DNA of 64,000 nt, taken from the NCBI GenBank assembly GCA_963965975.1, contig OZ014417.1, positions 1,841,821 through 1,905,820 on the forward strand. Direction: 5' to 3'. A program made the translations under genes and the position numbers. Below the pieces are notes generated by a model. The model saw nothing but the letters and a program-made list of their open reading frames with translations. It made no database searches and had not been told where the DNA came from. Within the stretch, counting starts at the first letter, position 1. The number at the start of each line of letters is the position of its first letter. This DNA is from Xestospongia bergquistia (Eukaryota > Porifera > Demospongiae > Haplosclerida > Petrosiidae). Shown here piece after piece: positions 35,101-49,347 of the stretch.

Positions 35101-38100
35101 ATATCACAAACAATTATGGTTAGAATTAAATGAAACTTACTTCCTAAACAAGTAGAAAACAGAGTAGATTTATACCATGATAGTGACAGAGAGAGTCATA
35201 TTAAAAGTAAACAAATATCAGAAACAATTATGGTTAGAATTAAATGACACTTACTACCTAAACAAGTAGAAAACAGAATATATATTTATATCATGGTAGT
35301 GGCAGAGATGAAGAGAGTTATATTGAAAGTTAATAAATATCATAAACAATCATTAAGATTAGAATTAAATGACACTTACAGGCTGAACAAGTAGAAAACA
35401 AAGTAGATTTACATCATAATAGTGACAGAGATGAAGAGAGTCATATTGAAAGTTAATAAATATCATAAACAACAATTAATAAAATTAGAATTAAATGATA
35501 CTTACAGGCTGAACAAGTAGAAAACAAAGTAGATTTACATCATAATAGTGACAGAGATGAAGAGAGTCATATTGAGATTAAATAAATATCATAAATAATT
35601 ATGGTTAGAATTAAATGACACTTACAATCTAAACAAGTAGAAAATAGAGTAAATTTACATCATAATAGTGACAAAGACGAAGAAAGTCATATTGAAAGTA
35701 AACAAATATAATAAACAATTATAATTAAAATTAGATAACACTTACAAGCTAAACAAGTAGAAAACAGAGTAGATTTATGTTATGATAGTGACAGAGAGAG
35801 TCATATTGAAAGTAAACAAATATCATTAACAATTATGGTTAAAATTAGATAACACTTACAGACTAAACAAATAGAAAACAGTAGAATCACATCATGATAG
35901 TGACAAAGATTAAGAGAGTTATATTGAAAGTAAATAAATATCATAAACAATTATGATTAGAATTAAATCATACTTACAGTCTAAACAAGTAGAAAACAAA
36001 GTAGATTTATATCATGATAGCAACGGAGATAAAGAGAGTCATATTGAAAGTAAACAAATATTATAAACAATTATGGTTAGAATTAGATGACACTTACTCG
36101 CTAAACAAGTAGAAAACAGAGTAGATTTATATCATGATAGTGACAGAGATGGAGATGGTTATATTGAAAGTAAATAAATAATGTAAAAATTAATTGACAC
36201 TTACTTCCTAAACAAAGTAGAAAACAGAGTAGATTTATATCATGATAGTGACAGAGATGAAGAATGTCATATTGAAAGTAACAAATATCATAAACAATCA
36301 TTAAGATTAGAATTAAATGACACTTACAGGCTGAACAAGTAGAAAACAAAGTAGATTTACATCATAATAGTGACAGAGACGAAGAGAGTCATATTGAAAT
36401 TAAATAAATATTATAAATAATTATGGTTAGAATTAAATGACACTTACAATCTAAACAAGTAGAAAATAGAGTAAATTTACATCATAACAGTGACAGTGAT
36501 AAAGAGGGTCATATTGAAAGTAAACAAATATCACAAACAATTATGATTAGAATTAAATGACACTTACAGACTAACAAGTAGAAAACAAAGTAGATTTACA
36601 TCATAATAGTGACAAAGACGAAGAAAGTCATATTGAAAGTAAACAAATATCATAAACAATTATGATTACAAATAATGACACTTACAATCTAAAAAAGTAG
36701 AAAACACAGTAGATTTACGTTATGATAGTGACAGTGATAAAGAGGGTCATATTGAAAGTAAATAAACAAACAATTATGGTTAGAATTAAACGATACTTAC
36801 AGACTAAACAAATAGAAAACAGAGTAGATTTATATTGTAATAGTAATAGAGAGACATATTGAATGTAAACAAATATCATAAACAATTATTATTAGAATAG
36901 GATGACACTTACTTGCTAAACAAGTAAAAAACAGTGTAGATTTATAACATGATAGTGACAGAGATGAAGTTAGTTATATTGAAAGTAATAAATATTATAT
37001 ACAATTATGATTAGACTTTAATGACACTTACTTTCTAAACAAGTAGAAAACAGAGTAGATTTATATCATGATAGTGACAGAGGTGAAGATAGTTATATTG
37101 AAAGTAAATAAATATTATAAACAATCTTGGTTAGAATTAAATGACACTTACAATCTAAACAAGTAGAAAACACAGTAGATTTACGTTATGATAGTGACAG
37201 TCATGAAGAGAGTCATATTGAAAGTAAATAAACATAAACAATTATGGTTAGAATTAAATGATACTTACAGACTAAACAAATAGAAAACAGAGTAGATTTG
37301 TATTGTGATAGTAATAGAGAGACATATTGAGTGTAAACAAATATTATAAACAATTATGATTAGAATTAAATCATACTTACAGTCTAAACAAGTAGAAAAC
37401 AAAGTAGATTTACATTGTAACAGTAATAGAGATAAAGAGAGTCATATTGAAAGTAAACAAATATCATAAATAATTATGGGTAGAATTAAATGACACTTAC
37501 AGACTAAACAAGTAGAAAACAGTAGATTCACATCATGATAGTGACAAAGATTAAGAGAGTTATATTGAAAGTAAATAAATATCATAAACAATTATGGTTA
37601 GAATTAAATGACACTTACTTCCTAAACAAGTAGAAAACAGAATATATATTTATATCATGGTAGTGGCAGAGATGAAGAGAGTTATATTGAAAGTTAATAA
37701 ATATAATAAACAATTATGATTAGAAATAATGACACTTACAATCTAAACAAGTAGAAAATACAGTATATTTACGTTATGATAGTAACAGTGATGAAGAGAG
37801 TCATATTGAAAGTAAATAAACATAAATAATTATGGTTAGAATTACATGATACTTACAGACTAAACAAATAGAAAACAGAGTAGATTTGTATTGTGATAGT
37901 ATAAGAGAGACATATTAAGTGTAAACAAATATCATAAACAATTATGATTAGAATTAAATCATACTTACAGTCTAAACAAGTAGAAAACAAAGTAGATTTA
38001 TATCATGATAGTAACAGAGATAAAGAGAGTCATAATGAAAGTAAACAAATATCATAAACAATTATTGTTAGAATTAAATAACACTTACTTCCTAAACAAG

Positions 38101-41100
38101 TAGAAAATACAGTAGATTTACATCATGATAGTAACAGAGATAAAAAGAGTCATATTGAAAGTGAACAAATATCATAAACAATTATGGTTAGAATTAATTG
38201 ACACTTACTTGCTAAACAAGTAGAAAACAGAGTAGATTTATATCATGATAGTGACAGAGAAGATAGTTATATTGAAAATAAAAAAATATCATAAACAATT
38301 ATGGTTAGAATTAATTGACACTTACTTCCTAAACAAGTAGAAAACAAAGTAGATTTAGATCATATTAGTGACAAAGACGAAGAAAGTCATATTGAAAGTA
38401 AACAAATATCATAAACAATTATGATTACAAATAATGACACTTACAATCTAAAAAAGTAGAAAACACAGTAGATTTACGTTATGATAGTGACAGTGATGAA
38501 GAGAGTCATATTGAAAGTAAATAAACATAAATAATTATGGTTAGAATTAAACGATACTTACAGACTAAACAAATAGAAAACAGAGTAGATTTGTATTGTG
38601 ATAGTAATAGAGAGACATATTGAGTGTAAACAAATATTATAAACAATTATGATTAGAATAAGATGACACTTACTTGCTAAACAAGTAGAAAACAGTGTAG
38701 ATTTATATCATGATAGTGACAGAGATGAAGTTAGTTATATTGAAAGTAAATAAATATTATATACAATTATGATTAGAGTTTAATGACACTTACAGACTAA
38801 ACAAGTAGAAAACAGTGTAGATTTATATCATGATAGTGACAGAGATGAAGTTAGTTATATTGAAAGTAAATAAATATTATATACAATTATGATTAGAGTT
38901 TAATGACACTTACAGACTAAACAAGTAGAAAACAAAGTAGATTTATATCATGATAGTAACAGAGATAAAGAGAGTCATAATGAAAGTAAACAAATATCAC
39001 AAACAATTATGGTTAGAATTAAATGAAACTTACTTCCTAAACAAGTAGAAAACAGAGTAGATTTATACCATGATAGTGACAGAGAGAGTCATATTAAAAG
39101 TAAACAAATATCAGAAACAATTATGGTTAGAATTAAATGACACTTACTACCTAAACAAGTAGAAAACAGAATATATATTTATATCATGGTAGTGGCAGAG
39201 ATGAAGAGAGTTATATTGAAAGTTAATAAATATCATAAACAATCATTAAGATTAGAATTAAATGACACTTACAGGCTGAACAAGTAGAAAACAAAGTAGA
39301 TTTACATCATAATAGTGACAGAGATGAAGAGAGTCATATTGAGATTAAATAAATATCATAAATAATTATGGTTAGAATTAAATGACACTTACAATCTAAA
39401 CAAGTAGAAAATAGAGTAAATTTACATCATAATAGTGACAAAGACGAAGAAAGTCATATTGAAAGTAAACAAATATAATAAACAATTATAATTAAAATTA
39501 GATAACACTTACAAGCTAAACAAGTAGAAAACAGAGTAGATTTATGTTATGATAGTGACAGAGAGAGTCATATTGAAAGTAAACAAATATCATTAACAAT
39601 TATGGTTAAAATTAGATAACACTTACAGACTAAACAAATAGAAAACAGTAGAATCACATCATGATAGTGACAAAGATTAAGAGAGTTATATTGAAAGTAA
39701 ATAAATATCATAAACAATTATGATTAGAATTAAATCATACTTACAGTCTAAACAAGTAGAAAACAAAGTAGATTTATATCATGATAGCAACGGAGATAAA
39801 GAGAGTCATATTGAAAGTAAACAAATATTATAAACAATTATGGTTAGAATTAGATGACACTTACTCGCTAAACAAGTAGAAAACAGAGTAGATTTATATC
39901 ATGATAGTGACAGAGATGGAGATGGTTATATTGAAAGTAAATAAATAATGTAAAAATTAATTGACACTTACTTCCTAAACAAAGTAGAAAACAGAGTAGA
40001 TTTATATCATGATAGTGACAGAGATGAAGAATGTCATATTGAAAGTAACAAATATCATAAACAATCATTAAGATTAGAATTAAATGACACTTACAGGCTG
40101 AACAAGTAGAAAACAAAGTAGATTTACATCATAATAGTGACAGAGACGAAGAGAGTCATATTGAAATTAAATAAATATTATAAATAATTATGGTTAGAAT
40201 TAAATGACACTTACAATCTAAACAAGTAGAAAATAGAGTAAATTTACATCATAACAGTGACAGTGATAAAGAGGGTCATATTGAAAGTAAACAAATATCA
40301 CAAACAATTATGATTAGAATTAAATGACACTTACAGACTAACAAGTAGAAAACAAAGTAGATTTACATCATAATAGTGACAAAGACGAAGAAAGTCATAT
40401 TGAAAGTAAACAAATATCATAAACAATTATGATTACAAATAATGACACTTACAATCTAAAAAAGTAGAAAACACAGTAGATTTACGTTATGATAGTGACA
40501 GTGATAAAGAGGGTCATATTGAAAGTAAATAAACAAACAATTATGGTTAGAATTAAACGATACTTACAGACTAAACAAATAGAAAACAGAGTAGATTTAT
40601 ATTGTAATAGTAATAGAGAGACATATTGAATGTAAACAAATATCATAAACAATTATTATTAGAATAGGATGACACTTACTTGCTAAACAAGTAAAAAACA
40701 GTGTAGATTTATAACATGATAGTGACAAAGATTAAGAGAGTTATATTGAAAGTAAATAAATATCATAAACAATTATGGTTAGAATTAAATGACACTTACT
40801 TCCTAAACAAGTAGAAAACAGAATATATATTTATATCATGGTAGTGGCAGAGATGAAGAGAGTTATATTGAAAGTTAATAAATATAATAAACAATTATGA
40901 TTAGAAATAATGACACTTACAATCTAAACAAGTAGAAAATACAGTATATTTACGTTATGATAGTAACAGTGATGAAGAGAGTCATATTGAAAGTAAATAA
41001 ACATAAATAATTATGGTTAGAATTACATGATACTTACAGACTAAACAAATAGAAAACAGAGTAGATTTGTATTGTGATAGTATAAGAGAGACATATTAAG

Positions 41101-44100
41101 TGTAAACAAATATCATAAACAATTATGATTAGAATTAAATCATACTTACAGTCTAAACAAGTAGAAAACAAAGTAGATTTATATCATGATAGTAACAGAG
41201 ATAAAGAGAGTCATAATGAAAGTAAACAAATATCATAAACAATTATTGTTAGAATTAAATAACACTTACTTCCTAAACAAGTAGAAAATACAGTAGATTT
41301 ACATCATGATAGTAACAGAGATAAAAAGAGTCATATTGAAAGTGAACAAATATCATAAACAATTATGGTTAGAATTAATTGACACTTACTTGCTAAACAA
41401 GTAGAAAACAGAGTAGATTTATATCATGATAGTGACAGAGAAGATAGTTATATTGAAAATAAAAAAATATCATAAACAATTATGGTTAGAATTAATTGAC
41501 ACTTACTTCCTAAACAAGTAGAAAACAAAGTAGATTTAGATCATATTAGTGACAAAGACGAAGAAAGTCATATTGAAAGTAAACAAATATCATAAACAAT
41601 TATGATTACAAATAATGACACTTACAATCTAAAAAAGTAGAAAACACAGTAGATTTACGTTATGATAGTGACAGTGATGAAGAGAGTCATATTGAAAGTA
41701 AATAAACATAAATAATTATGGTTAGAATTAAACGATACTTACAGACTAAACAAATAGAAAACAGAGTAGATTTGTATTGTGATAGTAATAGAGAGACATA
41801 TTGAGTGTAAACAAATATTATAAACAATTATGATTAGAATAAGATGACACTTACTTGCTAAACAAGTAGAAAACAGTGTAGATTTATATCATGATAGTGA
41901 CAGAGATGAAGTTAGTTATATTGAAAGTAAATAAATATTATATACAATTATGATTAGAGTTTAATGACACTTACAGACTAAACAAGTAGAAAACAAAGTA
42001 GATTTATATCATGATAGTAACAGAGATAAAGAGAGTCATAATGAAAGTAAACAAATATCACAAACAATTATGGTTAGAATTAAATGAAACTTACTTCCTA
42101 AACAAGTAGAAAACAGAGTAGATTTATACCATGATAGTGACAGAGAGAGTCATATTAAAAGTAAACAAATATCAGAAACAATTATGGTTAGAATTAAATG
42201 ACACTTACTACCTAAACAAGTAGAAAACAGAATATATATTTATATCATGGTAGTGGCAGAGATGAAGAGAGTTATATTGAAAGTTAATAAATATCATAAA
42301 CAATCATTAAGATTAGAATTAAATGACACTTACAGGCTGAACAAGTAGAAAACAAAGTAGATTTACATCATAATAGTGACAGAGATGAAGAGAGTCATAT
42401 TGAGATTAAATAAATATCATAAATAATTATGGTTAGAATTAAATGACACTTACAATCTAAACAAGTAGAAAATAGAGTAAATTTACATCATAATAGTGAC
42501 AAAGACGAAGAAAGTCATATTGAAAGTAAACAAATATAATAAACAATTATAATTAAAATTAGATAACACTTACAAGCTAAACAAGTAGAAAACAGAGTAG
42601 ATTTATGTTATGATAGTGACAGAGAGAGTCATATTGAAAGTAAACAAATATCATTAACAATTATGGTTAAAATTAGATAACACTTACAAGCTAAACAAGT
42701 AGAAAACAGAGTAGATTTATGTTATGATAGTGACAGAGAGAGTCATATTGAAAGTAAACAAATATCATTAACAATTATGGTTAAAATTAGATAACACTTA
42801 CAGACTAAACAAATAGAAAACAGTAGATTCACATCATGATAGTGACAGAGATGAAGAGAGTTATATTGAAAGTAAATAAATATCATAAACAATTATCATT
42901 AGAATTAAATCATACTTACAGTCTAAACAAGTAGAAAACAAAGTAGATTTATATCATGATAGCAACGGAGATAAAGAGAGTCATATTGAAAGTAAACAAA
43001 TATTATAAACAATTATGGTTAGAATTAGATGACACTTACTCGCTAAACAAGTAGAAAACAGAGTAGATTTATATCATGATAGCGAAAGAGATGAAGATGG
43101 TTATATTGAAAGTAAATAAATAATGTAAAAATTAATTGACACTTACTTCCTAAACAAGTAGAAAACAGAGTAGATTTATATCATGATAGTGAAAGAGATG
43201 AAGATGGTTATATTGAAAGTAAATAAATAATGTAAAAATTAATTGACACTTACTTCCTAAACAAGTAGAAAACAGAGTAGATTTATATCATGATAGTGAA
43301 AGAGATGAAGATGGTTATATTGAAAGTAAATAAATAATGAAAAAATTAATTGACACTTACTTCCTAAACAAGTAGAAAACAGAGTAAATTTATATCATGA
43401 TAATGGCAGAGATGAAGAGGGTCATATTGAAAGTAACAAATATCATAAACAATCATTAAGATTAGAATTAAATGACACTTACAGGCTGAACAAGTAGAAA
43501 ACAAAGTAGATTTACATCATAATAGTGACAGAGACGAAGAGAGTCATATTGAAATTAAATAAATATTATAAATAATTATGGTTAGAATTAAATGACACTT
43601 ACAATCTAAACAAGTAGAAAATAGAGTAAATTTACATCATAACAGTGACAGTGATAAAGAGGGTCATATTGAAAGTAAACAAATATCACAAACAATTATG
43701 ATTAGAATTAAATGACACTTACAGACTAAACAAGTAGAAAACAAAGTAGATTTACATCATAATAGTGACAAAGACGAAGAAAGTCATATTGAAAGTAAAC
43801 AAATATCATAAACAATTATGATTACAAATAATGACACTTACAATCTAAAAAAGTAGAAAACACAGTAGATTTACGTTATGATAGTGACAGTGATAAAGAG
43901 GGTCATATTGAAAGTAAATAAACAAACAATTATGGTTAGAATTAAACGATACTTACAGACTAAACAAATAGAAAACAGAGTAGATTTATATTGTAATAGT
44001 AATAGAGAGACATATTGAATGTAAACAAATATCATAAACAATTATTATTAGAATAAGATGACACTTACTTTCTAAACAAGTAAAAAACAGTGTAGATTTA

Positions 44101-46335
44101 TAACATGATAGTGACAGAGATGAAGTTAGTTATATTGAAAGTAATAAATATTATGTACAATTATGATTAGAGTTTAATGACACTTACTTTCTAAACAAGT
44201 AGAAAACAGAGTAGATTTATATCATGATAGTGACAGAGGTGAAGATAGTTATATTGAAAGTAAATAAATATTATAAACAATCTTGGTTAGAATTAAATGA
44301 CACTTACAATCTAAACAAGTAGAAAACACAGTAGATTTACGTTATGATAGTGACAGTCATGAAGAGAGTCATATTGAAAGTAAATAAACATAAACAATTA
44401 TGGTTAGAATTAAATGATACTTACAGACTAAACAAATAGAAAACAGAGTAGATTTGTATTGTGATAGTAATAGAGAGACATATTGAGTGTAAACAAATAT
44501 TATAAACAATTATGATTAGAATTAAATCATACTTACAGTCTAAACAAGTAGAAAACAAAGTAGATTTATATTGTAACAGTAATAGAGATAAAGAGAGTCA
44601 TATTGAAAGTAAACAAATATCATAAATAATTATGGGTAGAATTAAATGACACTTACAGACTAAACAAGTAGAAAACAGTAGATTCACATCATGATAGTGA
44701 CAAAGATTAAGAGAGTTATATTGAAAGTAAATAAATATCACAAACAATTATGGTTAGAATTAAATGACACTTACAGACTAAACAAATAGAAAACAGAGTA
44801 GATTTGTATTGTGATAGTATAAGAGAGACATATTGAGTGTAAACAAATATTATAAACAATTATGATTAGAATTAAATCATACTTACAGTCTAAACAAGTA
44901 GAAAACAGAGTAGATTTACATCATGATAGTAACAGAGATAAAAAGAGTCATATTGAAAGTAAACAAATATCATAAACAATTATGGTTAGAATTGAATGAC
45001 ACTTACAGTCTAAACAAGTGGAAAACAAAGTAGATTTATATTGTAACAGTAATAGAGATAAAGAGAGTCATATTGAAAGTAAACAAATATCATAAATAAT
45101 TATGGGTAGAATTAAATGACACTTACAGACTAAACAAGTAGAAAACAGTAGATTCACATCATGATAGTGACAAAGATTAAGAGAGTTATATTGAAAGTAA
45201 ATAAATATCACAAACAATTATGGTTAGAATTAAATGACACTTACAGACTAAACAAATAGAAAACAGAGTAGATTTGTATTGTGATAGTATAAGAGAGACA
45301 TATTGAAAGTAAACAAATATCATAAACATAATGGTTAGAATTGAATGACACTCACTAGCTAAACAATTAGACAACAGTGTAGATTTATATCATGATAGTG
45401 ACAGAGATGAAGTTAGTTATATTGAAAGTAAATAAATATTATAAACAATTATGGTTAGAATTAAATGACACTCACTAGCTAAACAAGTTGAAAACAGAGT
45501 AGATTTATATCATGATAGTGACAGAGATGAAGATATTTATATTGAAAGTGAATAAATATCATAAACAATTATGGTTAGAATTAAATGACACTCACTAGCT
45601 AAACAAGTAGAAAACACAGTAGATATATATCATGATAGTGACAAAGATGAAGATAGTTATTTGAAAGTAAATAAATATCATAAACAATTATGGTTAGAAT
45701 TAAATGACACTTACTCGCTAAACAAGTAGAAAACAGAGTAGATTTATATCACAATAGTGACAGAGATGAAGATAGTTATATTAAAAGTAAATAAATATCA
45801 TAAACAATTATGGTTAGAATTAAATGACACTTACTCGCTTAACAAGTAGAAAACAGAGTAGATTTATATCACAATAGTGACAGAGATGAAGATAGTTATA
45901 TTGAAAGTAAATAAATATCATAAACAATTATGGTTAGAATTAAATGACACTTACTCGCTTAACAAGTAGAAAACAGAGTAGATTTATATCACAATAGTGA
46001 CAGAGATGAAGATAGTTATATTGAAAGTAAATAAATATCATAAACAATTATGGTTAGAATTAAATGACACTTACTCGCTTAACAAGTAGAAAACAGAGTA
46101 GATTTATATCACAATAGTGACAGAGATGAAGATAGTTATATTGAAAGTAAATAAATATCATAAACAATTATGATTAGAATTAAATGACACTTACTCGCTA
46201 AACAAGTAGAAAACAGAGTAGATTTATATCACAATAGTAACAAAGATGAAGAAAGTCATATTGAAAGTAAACAAATATCATAAACAATTATGATTAGAAT
46301 TAAATGATACTTACATTCTAATCAATGTCAATATA
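29188..46335 (-). repeat. Tandem array 1: ~145 units of ~117-120 bp, each a candidate 3-nt microexon plus intron
   Basis: On the minus strand every unit reads acceptor TTTCTACTTGTTTAG (or TTCAG), then three variable bases, then donor GTAAGTGTC followed by TTCTAAC. By eye I count about 146 triplets. They spell GAA, TCT, ATT, CCT, ACT, CGA, CAA, CTT, GTA, CAT, TGT, AAA, TAT, CTA and AAT, never TAA, TAG or TGA. The array adjoins the ZU5 gene: the last donor leads, through an intron whose first half is array sequence, to the exon at 29187, which is open only in phase 0. Higher-order repeats of about 3.5-3.8 kb are nested inside (identical blocks at 32555, 36101 and 39868). Three units near 45350-45600 use donor GTGAGT. 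The far end (46310-46420) decays without a visible first exon. Expression is unproven. Confidence 0.7.
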
Positions 46336-46429
46336 GTGACATAGATATAAAGGGTCATACAGAAAGTACACAATAAAAGTAAACAATAATGGTTAAATTT
46401 AAATGACAAACATTGATGTGCTATTCAAG

Positions 46430-47890
46430 TTTATTTAGTTTATCAACAATAGTAACAGGGATTATAAAAAATATTAATTAGTCTTATAATCAATAAAGTA
46501 TAAGGAGGTGGAGATTTAGACAGTTTGGGAATTTTGATTAATATACATAATATTTGCAACAACTCATATTATGGTCTATCTTTATGGAAAGTGCTTGATA
46601 ATTCCAGACATTAGCTACAATATGCTGCACATCCTTTTTACAGCCCAGCCTACTGATTAACATTTTTGTTATAATATTGAGTAAAGCTATGGCAGGCTCA
46701 TTCTGCACTTAATGTTATAGCTTTGTACCACCAAAGTCTCAGTGACAATATCAGAAACCACTTTGAATTTTATTTCTGAAAATCTCTCTCTCTATATAAC
46801 CATTTTTATTGGAAAACTCTTTATTTCAATTACAATGAGTCATCATTATCATCTTTTTCTAGTATTATTAGTTAAAACGGGCACCCATTATTTAAAGAAT
46901 CGTTATTATTGCACTACTCACCCAACATTTTGTAAAGCAGGTACCCATGGTTGAGTCTACTGATTTGAAAAGTTCTGAGGGCTATTGTGTCACTATGACA
47001 GATTAAATGGGTGTGTCACAAATGGGTTGGACAGTGCAAACGAAGGTGTTGCTAATAATTGCAGAAAGGTATTTTTCCTTTGGTTTCTTCTTTTCTAAGA
47101 GAAGCAGAATTAAAGAATGATACAACTTCATTCAGAGTAATCGAATGTGTATCTGAAAAGCTGGATTACTGCATAAGAGATATAACGAAGATAGATAGTA
47201 CAATTCAAGAAGCAATAGTCTAAGCAAGTAATATAATAGTGGTGATTGGAGGTTTTTAGCAGAATATACCTATCTACATTCGTATCTGGAATAATTCGTA
47301 ATTTCTTTACTCAAAGAGTATTGTAAATGGCAGGATAAGTTGACAGGTAGCTTACTAATTTCTGATGACATTCCTAGGCCTGCTCTGTTACCAACAGCTG
47401 TAGTTGCTATTAGAACTAACCAAGCAGGACAACATTTCCTAGCACTTAACATGGATGCTATTGTATTTCTAAGAGGCATAAATTTCAAGTGGATTGACAC
47501 TGCTTAAAGGATAGGAGTAACTGAAGCACTCTACAGAGAAAAAGTAAAGAAGTTGGTTTACCAGTTCTGAAAATGAGGCTTTGAGTTATAATATTCTTCC
47601 TATAGTTATTGACATTAAAAATCAATTTCCAGATATAGGAGAATGACTACTACATTGCATGATGCTACCAGTGGAATGAAATGTACTTGTGAAACTCTTA
47701 GAAAAGGAATACATGACATTGATCCTATCAACACTGCATTTCAATGGATACCATGTTACATTGTATGATCTGCTAGTCTGTCTCTACAATATTATACTCT
47801 ATTATAACTAGTATAAACTTAATCTGACAATTGTCAAATTAATTTGAGTTTATACAAAGCTTTCTTTGAACAGATAAGTGATATATTGCC

Positions 47891-47932
<42 letters not shown>

Positions 47933-48190
47933 TATATATATATTAATTTTTTTCTTTTTTCATTATACAGACAGTAACTACAAACTCATCAGATGGAATA
48001 TAATTATTCATGGAACAATTGATGGATACTCTCGTCTAGTACTGTATTTGTGTAGTGCCAATAACAATTTTGCTAGTACTCTATTAGAATACTTTATATC
48101 TGCTATCAGATCATGTTATGTACCATCTAGAATTCAATGCAACCAGGGACAGAAAACGCTGAGGTGGCTAAGTTTGTAGTACTTAGTAGA
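46430..48190 (+). mobile_element. Decayed integrase-core transposable element, copy 1
   Basis: Broken frames retain FLREAEL-like, a MKCTCETLRKGIHDIDPINT segment near 47676-47740, and an integrase-core stretch near 47975-48150 (LIRWNIIIHGTIDGYSRLVL, SANNNFASTLLEYF). These match the rve-type integrase proteins with LIRW...IHGxIDGYSR that occur in many invertebrate elements; the family name is uncertain. Stops and frameshifts are numerous. A related copy lies at 59760-61568 and holds a more complete PGPNSLW segment. It separates array 1 from the OGFOD2 copy. Confidence 0.6.
47891..47942. repeat. (AAT)n and (AT)n microsatellite
   Basis: About 13 AAT units followed by a short AT run, inside the integrase-element relic. 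It is not present in the copy at 59760-61568. Confidence 0.9.
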
Positions 48191-48311
48191 CATAGAACAC
48201 TTTGTATATGAGAATGATATGAAACTATTTGATATTATAGTACAAGTGATTTAATGATAACTTTCTAGAATAATGATTTCTATTATAACAAGTTGTTCTT
48301 TATCTTTTTAG

Positions 48312-49347
48312 CTTCCAGAGTTTATTCCTTTCCTGTATTTACTGATAGTTTTTGTCAATTGTTTATTGAAGAGTTAGATAACTTTGAACAAACTGATATT
48401 ACTAAAGGACGTCCAAACGCAATGAATAAAACTGGAGTATGTTATGACTATTAGTTATTAATTCAATCATTATGACATATTAATTGATTTCAATATATTT
48501 ACTAAGTAAATAAAATAGGAACACACAAAGTAAGCACAAAACTAACTAGATATGTTTCATTACTGTGATAACTTCGGTTATAACTTTATTATTCTGAACT
48601 AAACAATAACTCGACTTACATAAATAGTCAAACTATCAAGACACATTACATCACTAAATAAGCAACTCTATATATGTACATGTATAAAGTTGTTACAATT
48701 ACCAGCTACTATATCTCTTTTCCGATTGATTTAAATTACATTTTTCAATTTTATTATCATAGATACTTCTCTCAAAGTTAGGTTTTGATGAAGGTTTTAT
48801 TATTTACAACCAATATGTCATATATATTATATCCTGAACATGTTGGTAGGAGTGGTTTAGATTCTCAACGTGTATTCATTGTGGCTTACTCTGCTGAGAG
48901 TAGTCATGGTGATATTGGTCTATCATATCACTATGACAACGCTGAAGTTACATTGAATGTGTCATTAGGAAAGGAATACAATGATGGAGAACTTTACTTT
49001 GGAGATATGAAAGGAGTGAGTGAGTGAGTGAGAGAGAGAGTGAGAGAGAGAGAGAGCTACAATTAACCTTTGATCCTTGGACTCTTTTATTGATCATACA
49101 TGGACTCTTTTACTTTATACAGGTCACTGTACATAATTTTACACCACACTTGTATCATCACGAGATAGGTGTTCTTCACAGAGGACAACATATGCATGGT
49201 GCTCTTGATATTAGCAAGGGAGAGAGATATAATCTTATTATTTGGATGAGATCATCTTCAGTTAGAAATAATTGTTGTCCAAGATGTGGAGAGACACCAA
49301 AACTAGTCCCTTTTGAAGGATATGGTGATGGATTTGTATTACCATAG
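48312..49347 (+). pseudogene. OGFOD2: Truncated, frameshifted OGFOD2 copy
   Basis: It contains exons equivalent to exons 5 (48312-48436), 6 (48763 to about 49015) and 7 (49123-49347) of the gene at 23563-26074. Exons 1-4 are absent. In exon 6 a 19-base deletion removes the ITPLREN-coding part and a 2-base insertion follows, so the frame breaks before the metal-binding HYDNAE motif. Exon 7 lacks two codons. The region after the break is still well conserved, so the duplication is recent. Confidence 0.85.

Noticed and set aside
32555..40116. Identical 82-codon minus-strand open frames at 32555, 36101 and 39868
   Set aside because: They are chance open stretches through two array introns and are identical only because of the higher-order repeat. 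They ignore the strong splice sites.
47270..47500. 76-codon minus-strand frame as a possible first exon of the ZU5 gene
   Set aside because: It is antisense to the integrase-element relic, its paralogue near 61012-61212 is disrupted by the hAT MITE, and no donor phase makes it a clear first exon.
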